DNA of 64,000 bases from an uncultured Dehalococcoidia bacterium (lineage in GTDB: Bacteria; Chloroflexota; Dehalococcoidia; Lucifugimonadales; G958296245): the NCBI GenBank assembly GCA_958296245.1, contig OY282458.1, forward strand, positions 1,324,777 through 1,388,776. Direction: 5' to 3'. The notes beneath the pieces were generated by a model. The model was not told the origin of the DNA. It worked only from the letters and a program-made list of their open reading frames with translations, and ran no database searches. This document shows, piece by piece, positions 43,810 to 52,030 of the stretch; positions within the stretch are counted from its first letter, which is position 1; every line of letters begins with the position of its first letter. The position numbers were made by a program, and so were the translations under genes.

Positions 43810-44475
43810 CTACCTGAGCAGGGCGCGTATGTCCTTGACCAGGGCTTCGGGGTCGAAGGGCAGGGTGTGGAGGCCGCGTAGCAGGCCTTCGCGGTCAATT
43901 AGGTAGACCGGCGCCGAATGCGTGATCGTGTATGCCTCGGCTATGTCCTCGGCCAGCGTGCTGACTCCGCCGCGCGCCGCGTTTGCGTCCCTACGCGGCG
44001 ACCCCTGCGGACCGGCCTCTGTTGGGTCGATGTAGTATGCGGCCCACACCGGCTCTAAGTCGGCCTCCTCGCCGACGAGGAACGACCACCTGTCGATCAT
44101 CCGCCAGCGTTCGGAGTAGTCGTACGCCTCCTTTACCGAGTCGCGGTCGGGGTCGACGCTCACGGCTATCAGGCCAACCTCCCGGGCGTCCTCGCCCAGG
44201 ATCTCATAGGCGTCCCGCAGATGGCTGGTCACAACGGGGCATATGTCCGGGCAGGCAGTGTAGAGAAAGGTAAGGACGGCGACACGGCCTTGGAAGTCGG
44301 CCAGATCCGCCGGGTCCCCGAACTGATTGACCAAGCTGAACCCCGGCGCAGGCTTGGGGTCCTCGAAGATGGTGCCTTCGGATGGTCCCGGCTGCGAGCA
44401 GGCGGCCAAGACTGCGGCGAGAGCTACTGCAACTGACTTCAGGAGCAGCCCGGCGCCGGGCCGCCCTTTGGCCAA
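43810..44475 (-). CDS. SCO1/SenC/PrrC-family copper chaperone
   Basis: About 221 residues if started at TTG 44475, which keeps a signal peptide ending in the lipobox LAACSQPG; ATG 44571 would add 32 residues inside the previous gene. The thioredoxin-like fold carries the copper-binding CPDIC motif and the distal His in THSAPVYLID. SCO proteins deliver copper or reduce cysteines for the CuA site of cytochrome oxidase subunit II. It is the last gene of the oxidase cluster; the preceding small membrane protein ends at 44484. Confidence 0.9.
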   Translation of the reverse strand: MAKGRPGAGLLLKSVAVALAAVLAACSQPGPSEGTIFEDPKPAPGFSLVNQFGDPADLADFQGRVAVLTFLYTACPDICPVVTSHLRDAYEILGEDAREVGLIAVSVDPDRDSVKEAYDYSERWRMIDRWSFLVGEEADLEPVWAAYYIDPTEAGPQGSPRRDANAARGGVSTLAEDIAEAYTITHSAPVYLIDREGLLRGLHTLPFDPEALVKDIRALLR

Positions 44476-44483
44476 GAACCGAT

Positions 44484-44693
44484 TCAGGACCGCTCGACTC
44501 TCCGTTCGAGCAGGGCAGCCGCGGCGGGAACGCACACCGTGATCACCACACCTAAGGCCACTACGGCCCATTCCTTAATCACCTGCTCGTTGAGCACCGT
44601 GAATACGATGCCCAGCCCCCCGGCGTACGCGGCCACCATCACTATTGCGAGCAGAGGGAAGAGTATCGCCTGTCCGAATCTACGTTTTTCCAT
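44484..44693 (-). CDS. Small two-TM protein in the oxidase operon
   Basis: 69 residues with two hydrophobic segments (about 9-31 and 43-62). It lies between ctaG and sco in the same direction. I do not recognise the family. Small subunits of cytochrome oxidase often look like this, so it may be an accessory subunit or assembly factor. Composition and position argue for a real gene. Confidence 0.6.
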   Translation of the reverse strand: MEKRRFGQAILFPLLAIVMVAAYAGGLGIVFTVLNEQVIKEWAVVALGVVITVCVPAAAALLERRVERS

Positions 44694-44770
44694 AGTTGTC
44701 CTCGACCTCGAAACCGCTTTGGGCTGGGCCTCCTTCGGATACCTCGCCGCGCCGCAGGAGACGCGAACCG

Positions 44771-45625
44771 CTAACCGTCCGGCTCATACCCCGCCTCGGC
44801 GAGCTCCCTTCGGGTCCTTTCCTCCTCCCGGCTGTACCACCGGAAGAACGCCGCAATGATGAGCGATATGAGAAGGACCCCGCCGCCTATCTTCATGATG
44901 ATAGCGCCTATCTGCTGGTCCGTAACGGCGTCCAAGCCGACTATCCTCGGCGCGTTGGCGTACCACTCGTACAGCGGGCCTGTTGCGAAGGTGATCGGCG
45001 CGAAGATTATGATCTGCGCTATCGATATGAGGAACAGGTAGAGCATCTGAAGCGGATACGACAGCCGGGGTAACTCCGGCATGGTGCTTACGATGGGCCA
45101 CCACATCAGAACGGCCGTACCCATGAACAGCACGTGCTCCAAGACGTGCGCGGCGCGGAACGTCACGCTCAGGTTGTAGAGGGCGGGCAGGTGCCACACG
45201 GAGAAGACGGCGTTGAACAGCAGGAACGCGGCGACCGGATGGGTGGCTATCCTGGCGGCGATGAACAGTGGGTCGGGTCTCAGGATGCGGCGTAGCAGCC
45301 AGTCCGGCGTCCCGAGAATCAGCAGCGGGGGAGCGATCAGGGTCAGCAGGACGTGTTGCAGCATGTGAGCGCTGAAGAGAAAGTCGTTGCTTATCCGGTG
45401 CAGGGGCGATAGCAGCGCGAAGAATATGATCAGCAAGCCCAGCGTAAAGGTGGCGGTCTGTCTCGGGTCGCTGCCGTCGGCCAGGCCGTACCGCTCTCTG
45501 ATGGGACCCACCCCGAGCAGATATCCTCCCTGCAGCAGCCCCAGTCCTATCAGCACTTCGGGGTGTGAATGCCACTCTGTCCATATGGAATCCACCGCGC
45601 CTTGCGAACGCCCCTTTCTCCTCAT
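44771..45625 (-). CDS. ctaG: CtaG (caa3-type) cytochrome c oxidase assembly factor
   Basis: 284 residues from ATG 45625, with about seven membrane segments. SPLHRISNDFLFSAHMLQH, with its two conserved His, then SVWHLPALYN, HVLEHVLFMG and MWWPIV match the CtaG_Bsu family (DUF1404-like). It is needed for assembly of the caa3 oxidase. Longer frames overlap the subunit IV gene, which ends at 45673, so the start at 45625 is preferred. Confidence 0.9.
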   Translation of the reverse strand: MRRKGRSQGAVDSIWTEWHSHPEVLIGLGLLQGGYLLGVGPIRERYGLADGSDPRQTATFTLGLLIIFFALLSPLHRISNDFLFSAHMLQHVLLTLIAPPLLILGTPDWLLRRILRPDPLFIAARIATHPVAAFLLFNAVFSVWHLPALYNLSVTFRAAHVLEHVLFMGTAVLMWWPIVSTMPELPRLSYPLQMLYLFLISIAQIIIFAPITFATGPLYEWYANAPRIVGLDAVTDQQIGAIIMKIGGGVLLISLIIAAFFRWYSREEERTRRELAEAGYEPDG

Positions 45626-45672
45626 GCCCAGTGTAAGGCGGGATGGCTCCCGAACCCACGACGCGGGCGCTC

Positions 45673-45996
45673 CTACGCGAAGAACTTGAACAGGGCGAGA
45701 ACGGACAGTCCAATCGAGAGAGCCAGCACCAGCCCGCCAACGAAGAAGCCGGTGAACAGCTTGGCGTCGTAGCGCAGATGCATGTAGAACATCGCAACCA
45801 TCGCGAACTTTGCAGTCGATAGGACAACCAGAATCGGGATGATGCCGAGCCCCAAGTCCTCGATGTAGAAGATGCCGACCTCGATGGCTGTGATGACCGA
45901 CAGCGTCATGGCGACCTTGAAGTAGGTCAACGGGGTCGGATGCCCCGTGTGTACGCTGCTGTCGGATTGAGTCTCTGTCTGTATCTGCTCGGCCAT
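45673..45996 (-). CDS. ctaF: Cytochrome c oxidase subunit IV (prokaryotic type)
   Basis: 107 residues, three hydrophobic segments. TYFKVAMTLSVITAIEVGIF, LGIIPILVVLSTAKFAMVAMF and FYMHLRYD are the COX4 pattern. It stabilises the oxidase core. It starts 9 bp after the subunit III gene and fits the order C-D-E-F-G. Confidence 0.92.
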   Translation of the reverse strand: MAEQIQTETQSDSSVHTGHPTPLTYFKVAMTLSVITAIEVGIFYIEDLGLGIIPILVVLSTAKFAMVAMFYMHLRYDAKLFTGFFVGGLVLALSIGLSVLALFKFFA

Positions 45997-46005
45997 GTTC
46001 CTGTC

Positions 46006-46749
46006 CTATATCCCTGGGAATACCCCGAAGAGGTACACGACGGTGAAGATGACGATCCAAACGACGTCCACGAAATGCCAGTACAGAGCCGCCAAGTCGA
46101 CGTCGAGGCTGCGCGCAGGCGTCACGCCGCCGCGGGTAAACGAGAAGAATAGCAGCGATAGCAGCCAGATGACGCCCAAAGTGACGTGTGCGCCGTGGAA
46201 GCCGGTCAGGGTGAAGAAGGTCGTGCCGAACAGGTTGGTCCTAGGGGTCAGGCCGTGCTGCTCCTCGAACTCGTCCACCCCTTCCACGCACTCGTCGACG
46301 AACGTCTTTTCGTAGTCCGTCAGCTCCTCGATGGCGGCCTCGTTGGTCCGAATCTCAACGCAGTCCAAGTGCACCTCGTGGTTGGCGAAGTCCGTGAACT
46401 CGAACACCTGAAAGGCCAAGAAGGTCATGCCCATGATGGCGGTGGACGCGATCCATATCCTGAAGCCCTTGATGCTGCCGCGGTTAAGGGCCGCGTAAGC
46501 CAGCACCATGCTCATGCTGCTCATGAGCAGCACGAAGGTGCTGACCGACGTAGTGGGGATGCTGAACACGTCTTCGGGGAAGGGGCCCACTTTGCTCCTC
46601 CCAAAGTAGACCACGTAGGTTGCGATCAGGGACCCGAAGAACATGCAGTCCGAGCCTAGGAAAGCCCACATCAGGAGCTTCCTGTGGTTCAGGCCCGTGG
46701 ATGTCTCTTCGTGTTCGCCGCCGTGCGCGGCGGCTTCTGCGTGCGCCAA
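46006..46749 (-). CDS. ctaE: Cytochrome c oxidase subunit III
   Basis: 247 residues with about five to six membrane segments. KLLMWAFLGSDCMFFG near the start and GFHGAHVTLGVIWL, YWHFVDVVWIVIF near the end are the conserved COX3 sequences. The middle contains a hydrophilic insert (about 130-165, HLDCVEIRTNEAAIEEL) longer than usual. The gene starts 21 bp after subunit I. Confidence 0.95.
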   Translation of the reverse strand: MAHAEAAAHGGEHEETSTGLNHRKLLMWAFLGSDCMFFGSLIATYVVYFGRSKVGPFPEDVFSIPTTSVSTFVLLMSSMSMVLAYAALNRGSIKGFRIWIASTAIMGMTFLAFQVFEFTDFANHEVHLDCVEIRTNEAAIEELTDYEKTFVDECVEGVDEFEEQHGLTPRTNLFGTTFFTLTGFHGAHVTLGVIWLLSLLFFSFTRGGVTPARSLDVDLAALYWHFVDVVWIVIFTVVYLFGVFPGI

Positions 46750-46770
46750 GGGGGGGCTCCTGCTCCGTTC

Positions 46771-48630
46771 TTAGTGGCCGGCTGCGCCCTCTACGGGCTC
46801 ATTCACCGGCTCGAAAGACCATGCGTAGACCGAGACCACCGTGGTCGCAAGGCCAACCGCGCCGACGATGATCCCCGTCCACGTGGCGCTGTAGACCAAG
46901 CCGTAGGCCCCTATCAGCAGACCAATGGACGCGATGAGCGGCCAGTAGGAGGGCTGCGGAAGATGGATATCGTGACTGTCTCCGGAAGCGCCTGCCACCG
47001 GTACGGTGCTCACACGCTGCCGCTTCTGCATCCAGAACGCGTCCTTCCCGTGTACAGTGGGTATCTGCTCGAAGTTGTACTCGGGGGGTGGGGAGGGGAT
47101 GGACCACTCCAGGGTTCGCCCGTCCCAGGGGTCGGCCCCCGCCTTCTCGCCCTGCTTGGCGCTGCGGACCATGTTGATGATTGTCACCAGGATACCGGCG
47201 GCCAAGACCACGGCCCCGGCCGAAGAGACCAGGTTCCAGAGGTCCCAGCCCATTGCGGAGTCATACGAGTGGATGCGCCTCGGCATACCGTCCAGCCCTA
47301 AGAAGTGCATCGGGAAGAACGAGATGTTCATGCCCATGAACACCAGCCAGAAGTTGAGCTTGCCCATTCTCTCGTCCATGAGCCGTCCGGTCATCTTGGG
47401 GAACCAATAGTAGGCGCCGGCCGCGATCGCCATGATGCTCCCCCCAAAGAGCACGTAATGAATATGAGCGACGATGAAGTAGGTGTCTTGCTGCTGGGCG
47501 TCTGAGGCGGCCGAGGAGTGCATCACGCCGCTCAACCCACCAATGATGAACAGGAAGACGAACCCGATCGCGAACAACATCGGAGTCCTCAAATCGATCG
47601 AGCCGTTCCACATCGTCCCTATCCAGTTGAATATCTTCACCCCCGTGGGCACCGCAATCGCCATCGTGGTCAGGGCGAATACCGAGTTGGCTACCGGACC
47701 GAGCCCCACGGTGAACATGTGATGGCTCCATACCATCCAGCCCATGAACCCGATGATGACGCCGGACAGCACGACGACGGGATAGCCGAAGAGCGGCTTG
47801 CGTGAGAAGGTGGGGATGATCTCCGATACTATGCCCATGGCCGGCAGTATCAGGATATACACCTCCGGGTGGCCGAATATCCAGAATAGATGCTGCCAGA
47901 GCAACGGATTTGCGCCGGCGCCGATGCTGAAGAAGTTCATACCGAAGAAGCGGTCGAACATCAGCTCGATGAGCGCTACCGTTATCACCGGGAAGGCCAG
48001 CACCAGCAGGAACGAGGTCACGAGGGTCATCCACGTGAACAGCGGCATTCGCATCAACGACATGCCAGGCGCGCGCATGTTGACTATCGTCACGATGAAG
48101 TTGAAGGCCGCGGCTAGCGACGCAATACCCAGGACCTGGAGGCTAACGGCCCAATAGTCGATGCCGTGGCCGGGGTTGAAGTCGCTTCCCGTGATCGGGG
48201 CGTACCCGAACCAACCTGCGTTGGGCGCCCCGCCCAAGAACCAACTGAGCTTTAGGAGGATCGCGCCTGCCAGGAACGTCCAATAGCTGAAGGCGTTCAG
48301 GCGGGGGAACGCAACGTCCCGCGCGCCTATCTGCAACGGTATGACGAAATTGAAGAACGCCGCACCCAAGGGCATGACCCCGAGAAAGATCATCGTGGTG
48401 GCGTGCATGGTGAATAGCTGGTTGAATACCTCCGGGCTGACGAAGTCTTGGCCCGGCTGGGCCAACTGGAACCGCATGTACAGCGCTTCCAAGCCGCCGG
48501 TAATGAACAGTACGAACGCCGTTACGCCGTAGAGGATGCCTATCTTCTTGTGGTCGATGGTCGTCAGCCATGCCAGCACGCCCGTGGGGTGGGCCGGCCT
48601 CTTCGGCAGCGGTATTGCGAGCGTAGTCAT
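46771..48630 (-). CDS. ctaD: Cytochrome c oxidase subunit I
   Basis: 619 residues, with 12 core TMs plus a C-terminal extension with two further TMs. The heme and CuB ligands are visible in FTMHATTMIF, WIFGHPEVYILILP, WSHHMFTVGLG and IVAHIHYVLFGGS, including the Tyr of the His-Tyr cross-link (EVYI). It is the proton-pumping catalytic subunit reducing O2 to water. It belongs to the A family by the EVYI sequence. It lies 104 bp after subunit II. Confidence 0.97.
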   Translation of the reverse strand: MTTLAIPLPKRPAHPTGVLAWLTTIDHKKIGILYGVTAFVLFITGGLEALYMRFQLAQPGQDFVSPEVFNQLFTMHATTMIFLGVMPLGAAFFNFVIPLQIGARDVAFPRLNAFSYWTFLAGAILLKLSWFLGGAPNAGWFGYAPITGSDFNPGHGIDYWAVSLQVLGIASLAAAFNFIVTIVNMRAPGMSLMRMPLFTWMTLVTSFLLVLAFPVITVALIELMFDRFFGMNFFSIGAGANPLLWQHLFWIFGHPEVYILILPAMGIVSEIIPTFSRKPLFGYPVVVLSGVIIGFMGWMVWSHHMFTVGLGPVANSVFALTTMAIAVPTGVKIFNWIGTMWNGSIDLRTPMLFAIGFVFLFIIGGLSGVMHSSAASDAQQQDTYFIVAHIHYVLFGGSIMAIAAGAYYWFPKMTGRLMDERMGKLNFWLVFMGMNISFFPMHFLGLDGMPRRIHSYDSAMGWDLWNLVSSAGAVVLAAGILVTIINMVRSAKQGEKAGADPWDGRTLEWSIPSPPPEYNFEQIPTVHGKDAFWMQKRQRVSTVPVAGASGDSHDIHLPQPSYWPLIASIGLLIGAYGLVYSATWTGIIVGAVGLATTVVSVYAWSFEPVNEPVEGAAGH

Positions 48631-48734
48631 CTCCTGGCTACCTCATCACTCCCTGCTACTAGGATGTCGAAAAAGTGCTCCCTTGACATTGTAACTCTAG
48701 CCGTGCCCTTGAGGATTGGGGCTTCGGCCCCAGT

Positions 48735-49802
48735 CTAATCCAACCCTCTCAGATAGGCTACGAGCGCGGAAACGTCCGCTCCCGTGAGCTCCCTGACAGG
48801 GTCGTTGTACACTTCGGCGTCCCTGGCCATCAGGTTGCCTGGCTTGACGGCGTCGGGGTCCTCCAGCCACTTGCGAAGATTGGCCTGCGTGTTCTCCACG
48901 ATTCCGGCGGCCAGATGGGCCCTGCTGGCGACGTGCGTCAGGTCGGGTCCCTGTTGGCCTCGAGCCCTCTTCGAGCCTGCCACCGTGTGGCAGGACCAGC
49001 ATCGAGCGTCGCCTTCGAACAGAGCCTTTCCCCTTAGGGCCAGGGGATCAATCGGCTCAACGGCGTCTTGGGCCTGGGTGCTCAGCCAAGCGTCGAACTC
49101 CGGGCGTGATTGGGCAATGACGCGAAACCTCATGTTGGCGTGAGCAACACCGCAGAACTCGGCGCATTGGCCGTAATACTCGCCGGGTTCCTCGGCTAGG
49201 ATCCACATCTGGTTCGGATGGTTCGGCACCAAGTCCACCTTGCCGGCGATCTTTGGAATCCAGAAGCTGTGCAGCACGTCCTTGGAGTCCAGGTTGATGT
49301 TGATCACCTCGTCGACAGGAATGTGCAGCTCGTTAGCGGCTGTCACCACAGAGTCGGAGCCGTCCGGGTGGGGGTAGTTGAACTCCCACCACCACTGGTG
49401 CCCGACGACGTCGATGGTCAGAGAGCCGGGGTCCGGGGAGTTCGCGTTGTAGAATATAGTGGTGACCGTTGGCACCGCTACTACGGCCAAGATGAGCGCC
49501 GGCGCCACCGTCCATCCGATCTCGAGCGGGGTGTTTCCGTGGGTCTGCTCGGGGTCGGGGTCGCCCGGCTTCCGCCGGAACCGGATCGCCGCGTAGATGA
49601 GGATGCCCCCTACCACGACGAAGACAAAGACCGCGGTCCATAGGATCCAGTAGAAGAGATTCAGCTGCGACCGGGCCACCGGGCCAGTGGCGTCGAAGGT
49701 CGACTGATTGTGCTCAGGCGTACAGCCTACGGCCAGCAGAACGAGCAACACGGCCAGCCCGACTGTGACCAGCCTTGACGAGTAACGATCTATCTTCGAC
49801 AT
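48735..49802 (-). CDS. ctaC: Cytochrome c oxidase subunit II with fused cytochrome c (caa3 type)
   Basis: 355 residues. A signal/lipoprotein N-terminus with ALLLAVGC-like sequence is followed by two TMs (about 45-65, 85-110), the CuA cupredoxin domain with GQCAEFCGVAHANM and VVGHQWWWEF, and a C-terminal cytochrome c domain with the heme motif CWSCH (about 280) and an axial Met in GNLMAR. The heme domain marks the caa3 type and removes the need for a separate cytochrome c. The gene lies 47 bp downstream of ctaA. Confidence 0.95.
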   Translation of the reverse strand: MSKIDRYSSRLVTVGLAVLLVLLAVGCTPEHNQSTFDATGPVARSQLNLFYWILWTAVFVFVVVGGILIYAAIRFRRKPGDPDPEQTHGNTPLEIGWTVAPALILAVVAVPTVTTIFYNANSPDPGSLTIDVVGHQWWWEFNYPHPDGSDSVVTAANELHIPVDEVININLDSKDVLHSFWIPKIAGKVDLVPNHPNQMWILAEEPGEYYGQCAEFCGVAHANMRFRVIAQSRPEFDAWLSTQAQDAVEPIDPLALRGKALFEGDARCWSCHTVAGSKRARGQQGPDLTHVASRAHLAAGIVENTQANLRKWLEDPDAVKPGNLMARDAEVYNDPVRELTGADVSALVAYLRGLD

Positions 49803-49849
49803 GCAGCTTGATGCCCTCTCCCAGCCCCCCTAAGACGGGTCAGAATCTA

Positions 49850-50875
49850 TCAAAGCGTGGCTTTGGCCGTCAAGTCTTCTGCGGGCCCGTCCGGCGGCGC
49901 TGCCCCGACGCGAGTCATCTCCAGCGCCGTCGCGAAGGCCACTGACACCCAAAGCAAGCTCGCAAGCGCCAGGTGGGATGCCCTCAACGGGGTTGAGAAC
50001 CCTGTCCATACGGTAACCGCCCCCACAAGGGTCTGTACGACGAAGATCAGAAGCGCAGCTAGGTTCGCTCGCCACGCGTAGGGGAGGCTGCCCCTGCGCT
50101 GATACGCCATCAGGGTCGACGCCGCTATAAGCACGCCGAGGACCACGGCCGTGTACCGGTGCGACATGTGAATAGCGTATTGGCTGCCCTCTGGGAACAG
50201 CGTGCCGCGGCACAGCGGCCAGGTCGCACAGGACGAGCCGTACCCGATCCCAGTCACGTACGACCCCAACAAAATTACCAGGAATGAGGCGGCCAGTGTC
50301 GTTATGATGTGCCCGTGGCGCCATACTATCCTTGCCGGCGCGGAGGCCCCGGTGGGGTTGGCTACGGCAAGCACTATGGCCGCGGCGAGACACCCTGCCG
50401 CCGCCTCCGCGATCCCAAGGTGGAGCAGCCTGACCCACCACGCCAACTCAGTCTGCACGGTCACGGCTCCCAGGACGGCTGCCGTGACTACCAGGGCGAG
50501 AGCTGCCGACACGGGTAGGACGGATCTCCTGTTGCGGTAACGGGAGCGCCACGCCATTATGGAAGCGGTTACGACGAGCACCCCCACGGCCACCGCCGTC
50601 AGCCGGTGGGAGTACTCCAGCAGCGCCGCGGACTCCAGCGGGGGAAGAAGATTCCCGTGGCACAGGGGCCAGTCGGGGCAGCCGAGACCCGAGCCGGTCA
50701 CCCGCACGACGCCCCCCAAGGTGATCTGCACGAGGGCAGCCGCCAGCGCAGCCCATAGGATGATGAGGAATGGGCGGCGGATGCTAAGGTGAGCCGTGGA
50801 CAATTGGCCTACCGAGGACGCGCAACCATGCCCGGAGACGTTCGTGCAAAGTTTCACAATGATAGCACCGCGCAA
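49850..50875 (-). CDS. ctaA: Heme A synthase, COX15/CtaA type
   Basis: 341 residues, eight TMs in two four-helix halves. The repeated GSGLGCPDWPLCHG / GYGSSCATWPLCRG segments, the EYSHRLTAVAVG and HMSHRYTAVVLG heme-ligand His motifs and the paired Cys are typical. It oxidises heme O to heme A for the oxidase. It is the first gene of the minus-strand oxidase cluster and is divergent from the DUF2203 gene. No ctaB gene (heme O synthase) is present in the window. Confidence 0.95.
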   Translation of the reverse strand: MRGAIIVKLCTNVSGHGCASSVGQLSTAHLSIRRPFLIILWAALAAALVQITLGGVVRVTGSGLGCPDWPLCHGNLLPPLESAALLEYSHRLTAVAVGVLVVTASIMAWRSRYRNRRSVLPVSAALALVVTAAVLGAVTVQTELAWWVRLLHLGIAEAAAGCLAAAIVLAVANPTGASAPARIVWRHGHIITTLAASFLVILLGSYVTGIGYGSSCATWPLCRGTLFPEGSQYAIHMSHRYTAVVLGVLIAASTLMAYQRRGSLPYAWRANLAALLIFVVQTLVGAVTVWTGFSTPLRASHLALASLLWVSVAFATALEMTRVGAAPPDGPAEDLTAKATL

Positions 50876-50991
50876 TTCCCCAAGTCAACGCTTACACGTA
50901 CAGCCCGCGCCTTCCAGGTCCCAATCGCGGCGAAGTGGAGCCGGAGTTGGTATATTAGGATCGGATGCGGGACGCTTTCCTACTGATGACG

Positions 50992-51390
50992 ATGGCTGAC
51001 AAGTACTTTACGGTGGAAGAGGCGCAGGGCCTGATAGATTGGCTGGAAGGGAGTTTCCAAGCCATGCGTCCGCTTGTCCGACAGGTACTGGACCTGGAGA
51101 AAGAGTTGGCGGGGCTGCGGGACAGGGTGGGCTCTAACGGAGGCAGCGACCTGAGCGGCCGGGTGAGCCGCATTCAAAGGGATATGAATGCAGCCGCCGA
51201 CTCGATCCGGCGGGGGGCCGCCGCCATTGCGGAGCGGGGGGTTATCGTGCGGCGCGTGGAGGACGGCCTTGTGGACTTCCCGACGCTCTATGAAGGTAGG
51301 GAAGTGTATCTGTGCTGGCGGTCGGGCGAGGCGACGATCGACTACTGGCACGAAGTAGACGCCGGGTTCGCAGGACGCAGGCCCCTCTAG
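50992..51390 (+). CDS. DUF2203-family protein
   Basis: About 132 residues (ATG 50992; ATGs at 50965 and 50986 are alternatives). KYFTVEEAQGLI at the start, a coiled helical middle (LRDRVGSNGG), then GVIVRRVEDGLVDFPTL, EVYLCWRSGE and YWHEVDAGFAGR match DUF2203. The function is unknown. It is often found in Chloroflexota and Actinobacteria. It converges on the GYD-domain gene with a 4-nt overlap. Confidence 0.9.
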   Translation: MADKYFTVEEAQGLIDWLEGSFQAMRPLVRQVLDLEKELAGLRDRVGSNGGSDLSGRVSRIQRDMNAAADSIRRGAAAIAERGVIVRRVEDGLVDFPTLYEGREVYLCWRSGEATIDYWHEVDAGFAGRRPL

Positions 51391-51704
51391 CCGACCCCCG
51401 CGTCATCCCCACTGTGGGGTCCCATTATCTGGTGTATGTATATGCTGATGTCGAAGGCGGGCATGCTCATGAGGCTGACGGTGCCCCGTGCCCCGAACTC
51501 GGTCGAGATCCGCGCCACGGTCTCGTTGTCGGGCGCCTGCAGCACGGTTACGAAGTCGTAGGGACCCAGCACCGCGTACTGCGCGATGACCTTGGCGCCA
51601 AACGCTTCGATCTCCTTGTTGACTTCCAATACGCGCTGCGGACGCTCCTTTACGGTCCGTCTACCCTCCTCGGTGAGCGTGCCCATGAGTATGTACGTGG
51701 CCAT
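51387..51704 (-). CDS. GYD-domain protein
   Basis: 105 residues, a GYD-domain family member. ATYILMGTLTEEG, GAKVIAQYAVLGPYDFVTVL and the helix after it are the family pattern. These small dimeric ferredoxin-like proteins resemble AsnC/Lrp sensor domains; the role is unknown. Its coding strand faces the DUF2203 gene, and its C-terminus overlaps that gene's end by 4 nt. Confidence 0.88.
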   Translation of the reverse strand: MATYILMGTLTEEGRRTVKERPQRVLEVNKEIEAFGAKVIAQYAVLGPYDFVTVLQAPDNETVARISTEFGARGTVSLMSMPAFDISIYIHQIMGPHSGDDAGVG

Positions 51705-52030
51705 CGGTTACCTCCTTGTGAACGGGCTGCCATTCTAGGAGTTGGCCCGTTGCAAGTCAACGCGGGCGGGTGGAGAGGTGAACTTTTCAGGCCGCGTGAG
51801 TTGGAATCGTGAGACCCTCCCTCAAAGGGACTGTGAGACCTTCCCCCAAATTGTCATTCCGAACGGAGCTCTAGTAGAGTGAGGAATCTGAGGACCTGCC
51901 TGCCCCGCCGATTCATGGATGAGCCTGATCCGAGCGAGCACCAACGCGCCTGGCCCGCATCTAACGAACAAATAACGTGCCGCGCCCAGCCCCTGACGTG
52001 CAGCTACCCGAATATGGAGGATAGAGAGCC
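51705..52030. other. Intergenic region with repeat remnants, no gene seen
   Basis: 326 bp without a supported gene. It holds AACGGGC...GCCCGTT (a 7-bp inverted repeat at about 51718-51754) and a fragment GTCATTCCGAACGG...GAGGAATCTGAGGACC (about 51858-51897) that resembles the interspersed sequence at about 42020-42060. It ends with GGAGG just before the DUF3179 gene. Confidence 0.5.
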